Positions 26,745-35,618 of a stretch of DNA of 64,000 bases are shown in pieces; positions within the stretch are counted from its first letter, which is position 1; each line of letters opens with the position of its first letter. The notes beneath the pieces were generated by a model. The model searched no databases, was not told the origin of the DNA, and saw nothing but the letters and a program-made list of their open reading frames with translations. Location: contig JAUXVE010000090.1 of the NCBI GenBank assembly GCA_030680415.1, positions 1 to 64,000 of the forward strand. Direction: 5' to 3'. Made by a program: the position numbers and the translations under genes. The DNA comes from Rubrivivax sp. GTDB lineage: Bacteria > Pseudomonadota > Gammaproteobacteria > Burkholderiales > Burkholderiaceae_C.

Positions 26745-29480
26745 GTGAGTTTGTCGACGCCACAGATCGCGGCGCAGCTTGACCGGGTGCTGACCAGCGA
26801 CCCAGCGGCGGTGGCGGTAGCGATACGCGCGACGACACGGCAGCCGTGGCCGGACTCGCTGAACCAACGTGGTCGGCTGTTCGCGCTGCGGTGGTGTGAA
26901 TCGTCGCTGGCAATTCGGGAAGCGCTCTGCGACAACGAGCAGCACGATCCGGCAACGGCCGGGCTCGTGGTGATCACGCCGCTGGCCACGCACGAGGTGG
27001 CTGAAGATATTGCCGCGCGGCTTGCCCGGGGGCGCGTGTACCAGCCCGAAGGGTGGGACATCGTTCGCCAGCTCTTCCAGGCGAAGGAAACGGACGCGCG
27101 GCTCGGGCGTTTCGCGTGGATGCCGCAAGCACTGATCGACGGTGCGGCGCAAGGTCAGTATGCGCCGGTGGCCAACGGTTTTCTTGATCTGGAGACCGCG
27201 TGGCGCGAGGTGCTGCAGCGGTTCCTGGGGCTGGACTCAGCACGGCCTGACGCGGTGGCGCTGCTGCAGTGGTGCACGGCGCCGGGCGCCGACGCGTCGC
27301 TCAAGCTCTTGCCCGCTGCGACACGCGTCGACCTGACGCGCTGGCTCGGCGAGGCGGCGGGAACGGCTGGGTCGATGGTCTTGGCCTGCGTCGATGCCGG
27401 CCGCACGGCGGATGCGTTGGCGCTCGGCCTGGTCTGCGGCGTGGTGTACGCGCAGGCCGGCGAGGGTCAAGCCGCGCTGGGCCAGGCTGCCATCCGCCTT
27501 GAACGTTTCGTGGGCGACAAGCATGTGGGCGTGGTCGAGGGGCGTGCCTGGTCAGACGCTGCTGAAAAGGTGATCCGTGTTGCCGGGCCTGACCTTTCAA
27601 ATTCGGCGGTGCGCGGGGCGCTCGACCGAGCCGACGCGCTGCTCAACGAATTGCGAGTCGGCGACTTTGCGCACTTGAGCGACATGCTCCCGTCCGCATT
27701 GGACCAGCGCATGCGTGAGTTCGCTGAAGCGCTGTCCACTCACATCGCGGCGCCGGCCGAGGCGCAACTGGTGCGCGTGGAACAGCTGGCCGACCGCGTG
27801 CTGAAGCACGCGTTGGCGGCACCGCAGCAGCAGCGAATGGACCGCGTGGAGATGGCCCGGCGCCTGGCGCGTTGGTTGATGTGCCCGGCGCCGCCGGCAA
27901 CGACGGTGGCAAGCGCAGCGGGCTGGCAGGCAGATGAAGGCGCGTTCGTGGACTGGGCACGATTCAGGTTGCTTGGCGGCGACGAACTGACCGAGCTTGA
28001 CCGCGCGTATGACGCAGTTCGGACGGCAGTGATCGCGCGACGCAATGCGTTCGACCAACCGTTTTCTCAGGCGCTGCTTCAATGGAACGGGCAGACGCCG
28101 AGCGCTGATGGCCGGATCGTGCCGATTGAATCGGTGCTGGATCGCGTGGTGGGGCCGATTGCCGCCAACCACCCGGTGATGCTTCTGGTGATGGACGGGC
28201 TGAGCACCAGCATCTATCGCGAACTGTTCTCGCGCATCGGCAGTCTGGGCTGGACCGAGATGGTGCCGGCCGAGGCCGAGCACCCGCTGATCGGTGTGGC
28301 TGCACTGCCCACGGTGACAGAAGTCAGCCGCACCAGCCTGCTGTGCGGTCGACTCACCTTGGGCGCCGCCGCCCAGGAAAAGACCGGCTTCGCCGGTCAT
28401 GCGACTTTGCTGGCGCACAGCCGTACGGATGTGCCGCCCCGCCTGTTCCACAAGGGCGATCTGGCCGACTCGACCAACCTGTCGCCGGAAGTCCGCGCGA
28501 CGATCGCCAGCACGCATCAGCGGGTTGTTGGCGTGGTCTACAACGCGGTGGATGACCATCTGAGCGGCCCCGACCAGTTGCATCAACGCTGGGCATTGGA
28601 AGATCTTCGGCTGCTGCTGCCGCTGCTGCGCGAAGCACGCGAGGCACGCCGCGTTGTGGTGATCACGGCCGACCACGGGCACCTGCTGGAGGACGGCACC
28701 ACGCAAGTCAGCGGCACCACGACTCAGGACAAGATCAGCGACCGCTGGCGGCCGGGCCGCGATGCGCGTGCACCGCACGAAGTGGCATACAGCGGCGGCC
28801 GTGTGGTGACTGCCGACGGCTCAAAGGCGGTTGTCTGCCTCTGGGGCGAAAGCACGCGCTACGCGGGCCGCAAGAACGGATACCACGGCGGCGTGTCGCC
28901 GCAAGAGGTGACCGTGCCATTGAGCGTGATCGTGCCGCTGGGCATGAACCTCACCGGTTGGCAGCTGGCGCCGCCAGCCCAACCCGAGTGGTGGGAGCTG
29001 CCGCACGTGACGCCTACATCTGTTCCTGTCGCTGCGCCCAAGCCTGCGCCACGGTCATCAGGGCGCCGGACGGCGCCCCCCGTGGCCCAACCCTCGCTGT
29101 TCGAACCGCAGGAAGCGCCGGTGAGTTCGCCAGCCAATTCCCCAACGGCCGGCGACGATTGGATCGGCGCTCTGTTGGTCAGCACCATCTACGCGTCACA
29201 GCGCCAGCTTGCGGCACGCGTTGCGCTGCCCGACGACAAGATGCGCCTGTTGCTCGTGTCGTTGTCGGAGCGAGGCGGCAAGCTGTCGCGTGCTGCCCTC
29301 GCCCAACGCCTTGCTCTGCCTGAAGTCCGCCTGGGCGGGCTTCTGAGTGCGGTCAGGCGCATGCTGAACGTGGACCAGGCGCCGGTGCTCACGGTGGACG
29401 AGTCGGCCGGCACGATTGAACTGAACCGTGCGCTGTTGCTTCAGCAGTTTCGGGTCGGCACGACCGGAGCGCCACGATGA
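26745..29480 (+). CDS. pglZ: PglZ alkaline-phosphatase-superfamily BREX protein
   Basis: A 911-residue protein from a GTG start preceded by AGGGGG. The metal-binding motifs of the alkaline phosphatase superfamily are intact: LLVMDGLSTSIY near residue 481, VITADHGHLLEDG near 642, and NGYHGGVSPQEVTVPLSVIVP near 712. PglZ defines all BREX systems. The last ~100 residues look like a winged helix (YASQRQLAARVALPDDKMRLLLVSLSERGG) after a Pro-rich linker, an additional DNA-binding element. It overlaps brxD by ATGA. Confidence 0.93.
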   Translation: MSLSTPQIAAQLDRVLTSDPAAVAVAIRATTRQPWPDSLNQRGRLFALRWCESSLAIREALCDNEQHDPATAGLVVITPLATHEVAEDIAARLARGRVYQPEGWDIVRQLFQAKETDARLGRFAWMPQALIDGAAQGQYAPVANGFLDLETAWREVLQRFLGLDSARPDAVALLQWCTAPGADASLKLLPAATRVDLTRWLGEAAGTAGSMVLACVDAGRTADALALGLVCGVVYAQAGEGQAALGQAAIRLERFVGDKHVGVVEGRAWSDAAEKVIRVAGPDLSNSAVRGALDRADALLNELRVGDFAHLSDMLPSALDQRMREFAEALSTHIAAPAEAQLVRVEQLADRVLKHALAAPQQQRMDRVEMARRLARWLMCPAPPATTVASAAGWQADEGAFVDWARFRLLGGDELTELDRAYDAVRTAVIARRNAFDQPFSQALLQWNGQTPSADGRIVPIESVLDRVVGPIAANHPVMLLVMDGLSTSIYRELFSRIGSLGWTEMVPAEAEHPLIGVAALPTVTEVSRTSLLCGRLTLGAAAQEKTGFAGHATLLAHSRTDVPPRLFHKGDLADSTNLSPEVRATIASTHQRVVGVVYNAVDDHLSGPDQLHQRWALEDLRLLLPLLREAREARRVVVITADHGHLLEDGTTQVSGTTTQDKISDRWRPGRDARAPHEVAYSGGRVVTADGSKAVVCLWGESTRYAGRKNGYHGGVSPQEVTVPLSVIVPLGMNLTGWQLAPPAQPEWWELPHVTPTSVPVAAPKPAPRSSGRRTAPPVAQPSLFEPQEAPVSSPANSPTAGDDWIGALLVSTIYASQRQLAARVALPDDKMRLLLVSLSERGGKLSRAALAQRLALPEVRLGGLLSAVRRMLNVDQAPVLTVDESAGTIELNRALLLQQFRVGTTGAPR

Positions 29481-30787
29481 TCAGCGAAGCGCGGCGGGAG
29501 GACATCGTCGGCGCGTTGCGCCGTGGCACGGTGCCGAGCAGTGGCCTGGACGCGCTGGCGGTCGGCATCGAGACCTTCGCCCCGACTCTGGATGAAGAAC
29601 TGGCGGCAGTAGCCGCTGGGCGCGGCGGTTTCAAGGCCGTCCGTGGCGAATACGGTACCGGCAAGACCTTCTTCGGCCGCTGGCTGCAAGAGCGTGCGCG
29701 AGCACGCGGCTTTGCGGCGAGCGAAGTGCAGATCAACGAAACCGAAACGCCGCTGCACAAACTGGAGACGGTGTACCGCCGCCTCGTGGAGCGGCTGGGC
29801 ACGGCCGACACCGGCGTTGGCGCCTTCCGTGGCGTGATCGATGGCTGGTTCTACGCGTTGGAGCAGGACGTACTGGCTGACACATCGGTGGACGCGAGCA
29901 ACGCGGCCGACTTGCTGGCCCGTACCAACACGCTGATGGAAGCCCGGCTGGCCACTATCAACAAGACCGCGCCTGCCTTCTCTGCGGTGTTGCGCACCTA
30001 TCGTCGCGCTGTGGCCGACGGCGATGCGATGTTGGCGGACGGCCTGATCAGCTGGCTGGCTGGTCAGCCGAACGTGGCCGCCAGTGTGAAGCGCGCGGCC
30101 GGCATCAAGGGCGACCTGGACCACTTCGGCGCAACGAACTTCATCGTCGGCCTGCTGACGATCCTGCGTGACAGCGGGTTCGCCGGTCTCGTGCTGGTGC
30201 TCGACGAGGTTGAGACGCTGCAACGCATGCGCACGGACACGCGTGAGAAGGGCCTGAACGCGCTGCGCCAGTGGATCGACGAGATCGACGCCGGCCGCTA
30301 CCCGGGCCTGTACCTCGTCGTGACCGGCACGCCCGCGTTTTTCGATGGCCCGCAAGGCGTGCAACGCCTGGCGCCGCTGGCGCAACGGCTGCACGTGGAC
30401 TTCGGCACCGACAGGCGCTTCGACAATCCGCGGGCGGTGCAGATACGCCTTTCGCCGTTCGACCATGGTGCCCTGCTCTCGGTCGGCCGCCGCGTGCGCG
30501 ACATCTATGCAGACAGACGGCAGCATGAGCAGCGGCTCCGCGCGGTCGTGGACGACGCATACCTCGACACGCTCGCCCGGGCCGTAGCCGGCGGTTTGGG
30601 TGGCAAGGTCGGCGTCGCGCCACGCCTGTTCCTAAAGAAGCTGGTGGCCGACGTGTTGGATCGTGTCGATCTGCACGAGGACTTCGATCCTCGGCAGCAC
30701 TACAGCCTGACCTTGGCCGAGAGCGAGATGTCAGTCGCAGAACGTGCTGCGACGGGCGCATCGACGGTGGACGACATCGAGCTGTGA
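29477..30787 (+). CDS. brxD: BrxD, BREX-2 ATP-binding protein
   Basis: A 436-residue AAA-type ATPase of the DUF2791 family found with type 2 BREX. The Walker A GEYGTGKTFFGRWL is at residues 57-64 onward and Walker B LVLVLDEVETLQRM near residue 242. An ETEYPLHKL-like segment (NETETPLHKLETVYRRLVE) follows the first strand. The ATG overlaps the pglZ stop and its own stop overlaps the brxHI GTG, so pglZ-brxD-brxHI form one coupled unit. Confidence 0.9.
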   Translation: MISEARREDIVGALRRGTVPSSGLDALAVGIETFAPTLDEELAAVAAGRGGFKAVRGEYGTGKTFFGRWLQERARARGFAASEVQINETETPLHKLETVYRRLVERLGTADTGVGAFRGVIDGWFYALEQDVLADTSVDASNAADLLARTNTLMEARLATINKTAPAFSAVLRTYRRAVADGDAMLADGLISWLAGQPNVAASVKRAAGIKGDLDHFGATNFIVGLLTILRDSGFAGLVLVLDEVETLQRMRTDTREKGLNALRQWIDEIDAGRYPGLYLVVTGTPAFFDGPQGVQRLAPLAQRLHVDFGTDRRFDNPRAVQIRLSPFDHGALLSVGRRVRDIYADRRQHEQRLRAVVDDAYLDTLARAVAGGLGGKVGVAPRLFLKKLVADVLDRVDLHEDFDPRQHYSLTLAESEMSVAERAATGASTVDDIEL

Positions 30788-32799
30788 AAGAGTTCGACCA
30801 GCTGCACCCGGCGCTGCAGTACCACGTCGTCAACACGCTGGGCTGGAGCACTTTGCGGCCGACCCAGCTGGCCGCGATTACGCCCATACACGCCGGCACG
30901 CATTGCCTTGTGCTCGCACCAACCGCTGCTGGAAAGACCGAGGCGGCGGCGATCCCGATGCTGTCACGCATGCTGACGGAGGCTTGGCCGGCCGCCAGCG
31001 TGCTCTATGTCTGCCCGATCAAGGCGCTGTTGAACAACCTGGAGCAGCGCCTGACGCACTACGCAGGATTGGTGGGCCGACGCGTCGAGGTGTGGCACGG
31101 TGATGTGTCGCAGTCTCGGAAGCAGCGCGCGTTGAAGGATGCCCCGGACATCCTGCTGACGACACCGGAATCCATCGAAGCCATGTTGATCTCGACGCGA
31201 GTCGACCAACAGGCCTGGTTCGGCAATCTGCAAGCGGTGATCGTCGATGAACTCCATGCATTCGCCGCTGATGATCGCGGCTGGCATTTGCGCTCGGTGC
31301 TTCATCGGCTCGATCAATACCTGAAACGCCCGCTCCAGCGCATCGGCCTGTCGGCGACCGTGAGCAACCCACAAGAGCTTCTCGACTGGTTCGCGCCAAC
31401 CCGCAAGCGCGCTGTCGTCGGAAGTGCGAGCGTGAACACCGACGCCGACGTGACGATCGATCATGTGTCGTCGCTGGAGAACGCGGCTACGGTGATCTCC
31501 CGGCTGCACCGTGGCCAGAAGCGCTTGGTGTTCTGCGATTCGCGAAGCAGCGCTGAGCAACTCAGCAGCATGCTGCGTGCGCACGAAGTGCGAACGTTCC
31601 TGAGTCACGCGTCTCTCAGCGCCTCCGAACGCCGACAGGCGGAGGCTGCGTTTTCCGAGGAGAAGGATTGCGTCATCGTCGCAACCTCGACGCTGGAACT
31701 CGGCATCGACGTGGGAGACCTGGACAAGGTGATCCAAATCGACTCGCCGTCAACCGTGTCTTCGTTCCTGCAGCGCATGGGGCGAACCGGCCGGCGCGGC
31801 GACAGCAAACGCAACTGCCTCTTTCTCACGACGAACGACAACGCGTTTCTCCTCGCTTTGGGAATCACACAACGATGGTCTGAAGCATGGGTCGAAGCCG
31901 CGAAACCTCCTGCACAGCCTTGGCCCATCGTGGCACAACAGGCAATGGTGGCAACGTTGGAACGCGGGGAGCTGCCGACGCACGAACTGGTTGATCTGCT
32001 GAAGGGCTCGTTCCCTGAGCTTGAGCATTCACGGATCGACCAACTCGTTGAACACTTGGTGAGGCTTGAGTTTCTGGACCGGTCCGAGGCCATCGTCAGA
32101 GTCGGCCCGCGCCTGGAGAAGGAATTCGGCCGAGGCCACTACCGAGATTTGCTCGCGTCGTTCAGTGGCTCGATGTTGCTGACCGGCAAACACGGCAATG
32201 CCGAAGTCGGCTACATCGACCCGACGGCTCTGACTGGCGAGCAAGAGAACCGATTGATCTTGCTGGGTGGCCGCAGTTGGCGCGTCACCGGAATCGAGTG
32301 GTCGAAGAAGACGGTATGGCTTGAGCCTGCAAAGGAAGGTGGCAAGGCTCGCTGGATGGGTGGCGTCCGAAGTTTGAGCCGCGAGATTTGCCAGGGCATT
32401 CGGAGTGTTCTGGCAGACGGCCCACCGCCCTTGGTCACGTTGTCGCAGCGTGCAAGGTCGGCGCTTCAGTTCATGCGGGATGACCTGTGCATATCGCCCG
32501 GAACGCATTTCATCGCTTCCAGACCAGATGAGGCAACTGTCCGCACTTGGACCTTCGCGGGCACTCGTGCGAATCGAGCGCTGGCCCGACATGCGGCGGG
32601 CGCCGGCAGCAAAGTGAAGTTCGATGCATTGAGCATTCAAGCGCCGGCATCGCTGCTCGACGCAGCGGCGATCGGCGCCATTGTGCTGACGGACGATGAG
32701 CTTGCTGCCTTCGCCGAAACGATCAAGTTCTCGGATTGCCTGCCACGCAGTTTGCTTGCTGAGACGGTCACTGCACGAGCGTTTGAAGTGCCTCGATAG
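30784..32799 (+). CDS. brxHI: BrxHI, BREX-2 superfamily 2 DEAD/DEAH-like helicase
   Basis: A 671-residue Lhr-like SF2 helicase. Motif I is LAPTAAGKTEAAA (about residue 45), motif II is VDELHAF (near 155), motif III is LSATVSN (near 188), and the C-terminal RecA domain has SSFLQRMGRTGRRGD (near 330). Type 2 BREX is distinguished by having BrxD and BrxHI together, as here. The GTG start at 30784 overlaps the brxD stop. It is the last gene of the island operon; base composition drifts lower in GC toward its end. Confidence 0.92.
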   Translation: MKEFDQLHPALQYHVVNTLGWSTLRPTQLAAITPIHAGTHCLVLAPTAAGKTEAAAIPMLSRMLTEAWPAASVLYVCPIKALLNNLEQRLTHYAGLVGRRVEVWHGDVSQSRKQRALKDAPDILLTTPESIEAMLISTRVDQQAWFGNLQAVIVDELHAFAADDRGWHLRSVLHRLDQYLKRPLQRIGLSATVSNPQELLDWFAPTRKRAVVGSASVNTDADVTIDHVSSLENAATVISRLHRGQKRLVFCDSRSSAEQLSSMLRAHEVRTFLSHASLSASERRQAEAAFSEEKDCVIVATSTLELGIDVGDLDKVIQIDSPSTVSSFLQRMGRTGRRGDSKRNCLFLTTNDNAFLLALGITQRWSEAWVEAAKPPAQPWPIVAQQAMVATLERGELPTHELVDLLKGSFPELEHSRIDQLVEHLVRLEFLDRSEAIVRVGPRLEKEFGRGHYRDLLASFSGSMLLTGKHGNAEVGYIDPTALTGEQENRLILLGGRSWRVTGIEWSKKTVWLEPAKEGGKARWMGGVRSLSREICQGIRSVLADGPPPLVTLSQRARSALQFMRDDLCISPGTHFIASRPDEATVRTWTFAGTRANRALARHAAGAGSKVKFDALSIQAPASLLDAAAIGAIVLTDDELAAFAETIKFSDCLPRSLLAETVTARAFEVPR

Positions 32800-32815
32800 C
32801 ACGACTGGGTCTTGC

Positions 32816-32961
32816 TCATCGAGCGCCGCGCAGGCGCAGTGCTTCAAACGCCTTTTGGAGCATCTGGAACACGAACCTCTGCTGCGTCTTGGGCAGCTCG
32901 CTGATGAGCTCCATGTGCCACAGCGGCGCCGACACGGGCGCGCTTGGCGCGGGCAATTCAT
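32816..32961 (-). pseudogene. C-terminal remnant of a small regulator, cut at the attachment site
   Basis: On the minus strand an open frame with protein-like composition (PLWHMELISELPKTQQRF, then VFQMLQKAFEALRLRGAR) ends at a TGA at 32816-32818. It runs back into the tRNA-Pro CCA end with no start codon. The tail resembles C-termini of phage-type XRE repressors by eye. Across a reconstructed circular junction the frame hits a stop within three codons of the left end, so it is not simply an attP-spanning gene. It is probably debris from an earlier element at the same tRNA. Confidence 0.45.
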
Positions 32962-33038
<77 letters not shown>

Positions 33039-33068
33039 AACCGCGCATTGTAGCGGCGGCGACCTGGC

Positions 33069-33593
33069 TCAGGAGGAGCCCGGAGCAGGCAGCTGCTGCA
33101 GTTGCCGCGCCACCGCCATGCACTGCCGGATGTGCTGCTCGCAGACGAACTTCAGCGCCGTGAAGGTGAGTGCGGCCGACACCGCCTGGCCGGCCAGCGG
33201 CACGTACTTGGCGGCCTGCTGCGTCGTCAGCCGCACGCCCACCAGCTTGATCAGGCGCAGCACCAGGTCCCGCGTCACCACCCGCCCCACCAGCAAGCCG
33301 CTGCCGGCGCTGATGGCCTTGTAGACGACGAGGCGGCGGTCGGGCGCCAGGCGCTCGATCTGCTCTGGCGTGAGGCCGAACTCGGCGTTGATCAGCGGCA
33401 GCAGCCGCACCAGCACGCCGACGTCGGTGAGCCAGTCGAGGCCCGGGATCGGCACCATCGCCACCCCGGCGGCGAACAGCGCGCGCTGGGTGACCTTCTT
33501 GCGGCAGCGCTTGGCCACCGCCTGCAGGTCCTTGCCGGGGTCGTCGGCCGCGCCGGGAACGACCTCCCATTCGGTCGGGATGGCCTGGGCCAT
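33069..33593 (-). CDS. DUF697/EcsC-like small membrane-associated protein
   Basis: A 174-residue protein whose central part (ALFAAGVAMVPIPGLDWLTDVGVLVRLLPLINAEFGLTPEQIERL) and hydrophobic glycine-rich stretches (AISAGSGLLVGRVV, LAGQAVSAALTFTALKFV) resemble the DUF697 family, seen alone or fused to GTPases. Function is unknown. Its ATG overlaps the stop of the RraA-family gene, making it the third gene of an lrp-rraA-DUF697 operon. Confidence 0.6.
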   Translation of the reverse strand: MAQAIPTEWEVVPGAADDPGKDLQAVAKRCRKKVTQRALFAAGVAMVPIPGLDWLTDVGVLVRLLPLINAEFGLTPEQIERLAPDRRLVVYKAISAGSGLLVGRVVTRDLVLRLIKLVGVRLTTQQAAKYVPLAGQAVSAALTFTALKFVCEQHIRQCMAVARQLQQLPAPGSS

Positions 33594-34099
33594 CACAGCA
33601 GCGCCCGGTCGGCGACGACGATGCCGTCGTCGTCGGCATACAGCCAGTCGCCGGGCCGCAGCCAGAGGCCCTGCACCTGCACCGGCACGTCGCGCTGGCC
33701 CTCGTTGCGCTTGACGGGGGGCAGCGGCATGCTGGCCAGGGCGCGGATGCCGATCTCGCAGGCAGCGAGTTCGGCGACGTCGCGCACACAGCCGTCGATG
33801 ACGACGCCGGCCCAGCCGTTGCGCACCGCCGCGGCGCCCAGGTTGCCGCCGAGCAGCGCCCGCCGCAGCGAGCCGCCGCCGTCGACGACCAGCACGCGGC
33901 CCTCGCCCGGCGCGTCCACGGCCGCCTTGACCAGCGAGTTGTCCTCGTAGCACTTCACCGTGCTCACCGGCCCGCAGAAGCGGCGCCGCGCGCCGTAGTC
34001 CTTGAACACCGGCGGCAGCACGCGCAGCGTCTGGCCGTCCCGGTGCGCGTCGCAGAGATCGCAGGTGGCGAAATCGGTCGGGGCGGTGGGCGCAGTCAT
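33593..34099 (-). CDS. RraA-family protein (HMG/oxaloacetate aldolase or RNase E regulator)
   Basis: A 168-residue protein (E. coli RraA is 161). It has [12 protein letters not shown] near the start, the [20 protein letters not shown] stretch with CVRD after it (the substrate/metal site of class II 4-hydroxy-4-methyl-2-oxoglutarate aldolases, which share the fold), and a C-terminal [14 protein letters not shown] segment. In soil bacteria most members act as aldolases. RNase E inhibition cannot be excluded from sequence. It is flanked by an Lrp regulator (ATGA overlap) and the DUF697 gene. Confidence 0.85.
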   Translation of the reverse strand: MTAPTAPTDFATCDLCDAHRDGQTLRVLPPVFKDYGARRRFCGPVSTVKCYEDNSLVKAAVDAPGEGRVLVVDGGGSLRRALLGGNLGAAAVRNGWAGVVIDGCVRDVAELAACEIGIRALASMPLPPVKRNEGQRDVPVQVQGLWLRPGDWLYADDDGIVVADRALL

Positions 34100-34578
34100 G
34101 GCGCGGTTTCCTTCACGTCTTTCACTTCCTTCACGCGCGGCAGCATCACCTGGTGCTGGCGCAGGGTCTTGAGGATGATCGAGGTCGAAGTTTCCGCCAA
34201 AAGGCACATCTGCGAGACCACGGCGTCGAGATGTGCCACGTCGACGACGGCGATCTCGAGCGTCCAGCTGTCCTCGCCGGTGATGTTCCAGGCGTTGACG
34301 ATCTCCGGCGTCTGCGCGATCAGCCTGACCATGCGCGCGTAGTCGGCGCGCCCCACGCGCACCAGGGCCCGGATGCCGTAGCCCAGCGCTGCCAGGTTGA
34401 CGGTGGCCCGGTAGCCGGTGATGACGCCGGCGGCCTCGAGCTTGCGCACACGCTCGGCCACCGCCGGCTGGCTGAGGTGCACGCGGCGGCCGAGTTCGGC
34501 CAGGCTCAGCCGGGCGTCGGCCTGCAGTTCGGCCAGGATGCGGGTGTCGAAGGCGTCGAGCGCGGAGCCATTGGGCAT
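34096..34578 (-). CDS. Lrp/AsnC-family transcriptional regulator
   Basis: A 160-residue regulator: N-terminal winged HTH ([24 protein letters not shown]...[19 protein letters not shown]) and a C-terminal RAM/AsnC domain ([25 protein letters not shown]). Such proteins sense amino acids as octamers. It is divergent from the EamA exporter and overlaps the RraA-family gene, suggesting it controls one or both. The start [11 protein letters not shown] is chosen by domain length; a longer frame exists. Confidence 0.88.
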   Translation of the reverse strand: MPNGSALDAFDTRILAELQADARLSLAELGRRVHLSQPAVAERVRKLEAAGVITGYRATVNLAALGYGIRALVRVGRADYARMVRLIAQTPEIVNAWNITGEDSWTLEIAVVDVAHLDAVVSQMCLLAETSTSIILKTLRQHQVMLPRVKEVKDVKETAP

Positions 34579-34673
34579 TTGAAGGACTTTGCACCTGAAA
34601 TTCGATGAAAGCAAGTTGAAGCGGTCAATGGTCCTTCGATCAACCATGGAAACAGGTCGATCGGCTTTGTACG

Positions 34674-35618
34674 ATGGCAAGCATGTCGACCACCCTCGCC
34701 CTCCGCCCGCCGGCGCCCCTGCGCCTGCCGCCGCTGATCATCGGCTGCCTGGCCGCGACCTGGCTGATCTGGGGTTCCACCTACCTGGCCATCAAGTGGG
34801 CGCTGGTCAGCCTGCCACCGTTCTTCCAGATGGGCAGCCGCTTCGTCGCTGCCGGCCTGCTGCTGGGGGCCTTTGCGCGCTGGCGCGGCGCGCGCTGGCC
34901 GAACCGCGGCGAATGGTTCAGCGCCGCGGTGCTGGGCGCGCTGATGCTGGGCGGTGGTTACGGCGCCACCGCGGTGGCGCAGACCAGCGTCAGCTCGGGG
35001 CTGGTGGTGGCCTTCATCGCCGTCGTGCCGGCGCTGGTGGCACTGGCGCAATGGCCCTACGGCGTGCGGCCTACCGTGCTGGAGACCGCCGGCATCACGC
35101 TCGGCCTCGCCGGCGTGTTGCTGTTGACGCAGGGGCAAGGCTTCGCGGCTTCGCCTGCGGGGCTGCTGGCCATCGGCCTGGCCTGCGTGACGTGGTCGCT
35201 GGGCACGGTGTGGGCGCTGCACGGCCTGCCCGGAGGCCGCCGGCTGACACTGGCCCCCGGTGCCGCGGGCTATGCGAGCCAGATGCTGGCCGGCGGCGCC
35301 ATGCTGCTGGCGACCTCGTGGCTGGTCGGCGAGCGGCCCGTGCTGCCGCCCGACGGCCGCGCGCTGGCGTCGTGGTTCTACCTCGTCGGCGCCGGCTCGG
35401 TGGTCGGGTTTTCGGCCTACATGCTGCTGCTGCAGCGCACCAGTGCCGCGTTGGCGTCGAGCTACACCTTCGTCAACCCGATCATCGGCCTGGTGCTCGG
35501 CGCCACGCTCGGCGGTGAACTCATCAGCACCCTGGAGTGGGCCGCCGCCGGCGTCGTGTCGGCCGGCGTCGTGCTGCTGCTGCTGGGGCGGCGCGAGCCG
35601 GTGCCTCAGGCGCGTTGA
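34674..35618 (+). CDS. EamA-family (DMT superfamily) metabolite exporter
   Basis: A 314-residue inner-membrane protein with about ten hydrophobic segments in two EamA repeats. The family signature LIWGSTYLAIKWALVSLPP occurs in the first repeat and SSYTFVNPIIGLVLGATL in the second. It probably exports an amino acid or related metabolite, consistent with its divergent Lrp neighbour. Its last 13 bases overlap the convergent ThDP-enzyme gene. Confidence 0.88.
   Translation: MASMSTTLALRPPAPLRLPPLIIGCLAATWLIWGSTYLAIKWALVSLPPFFQMGSRFVAAGLLLGAFARWRGARWPNRGEWFSAAVLGALMLGGGYGATAVAQTSVSSGLVVAFIAVVPALVALAQWPYGVRPTVLETAGITLGLAGVLLLTQGQGFAASPAGLLAIGLACVTWSLGTVWALHGLPGGRRLTLAPGAAGYASQMLAGGAMLLATSWLVGERPVLPPDGRALASWFYLVGAGSVVGFSAYMLLLQRTSAALASSYTFVNPIIGLVLGATLGGELISTLEWAAAGVVSAGVVLLLLGRREPVPQAR

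Noticed and set aside
9166-32799. Classic restriction-modification system around PglX
   Set aside because: No restriction endonuclease is present; the methyltransferase is accompanied by PglW, PglY, PglZ, BrxD and BrxHI, which defines type 2 BREX.
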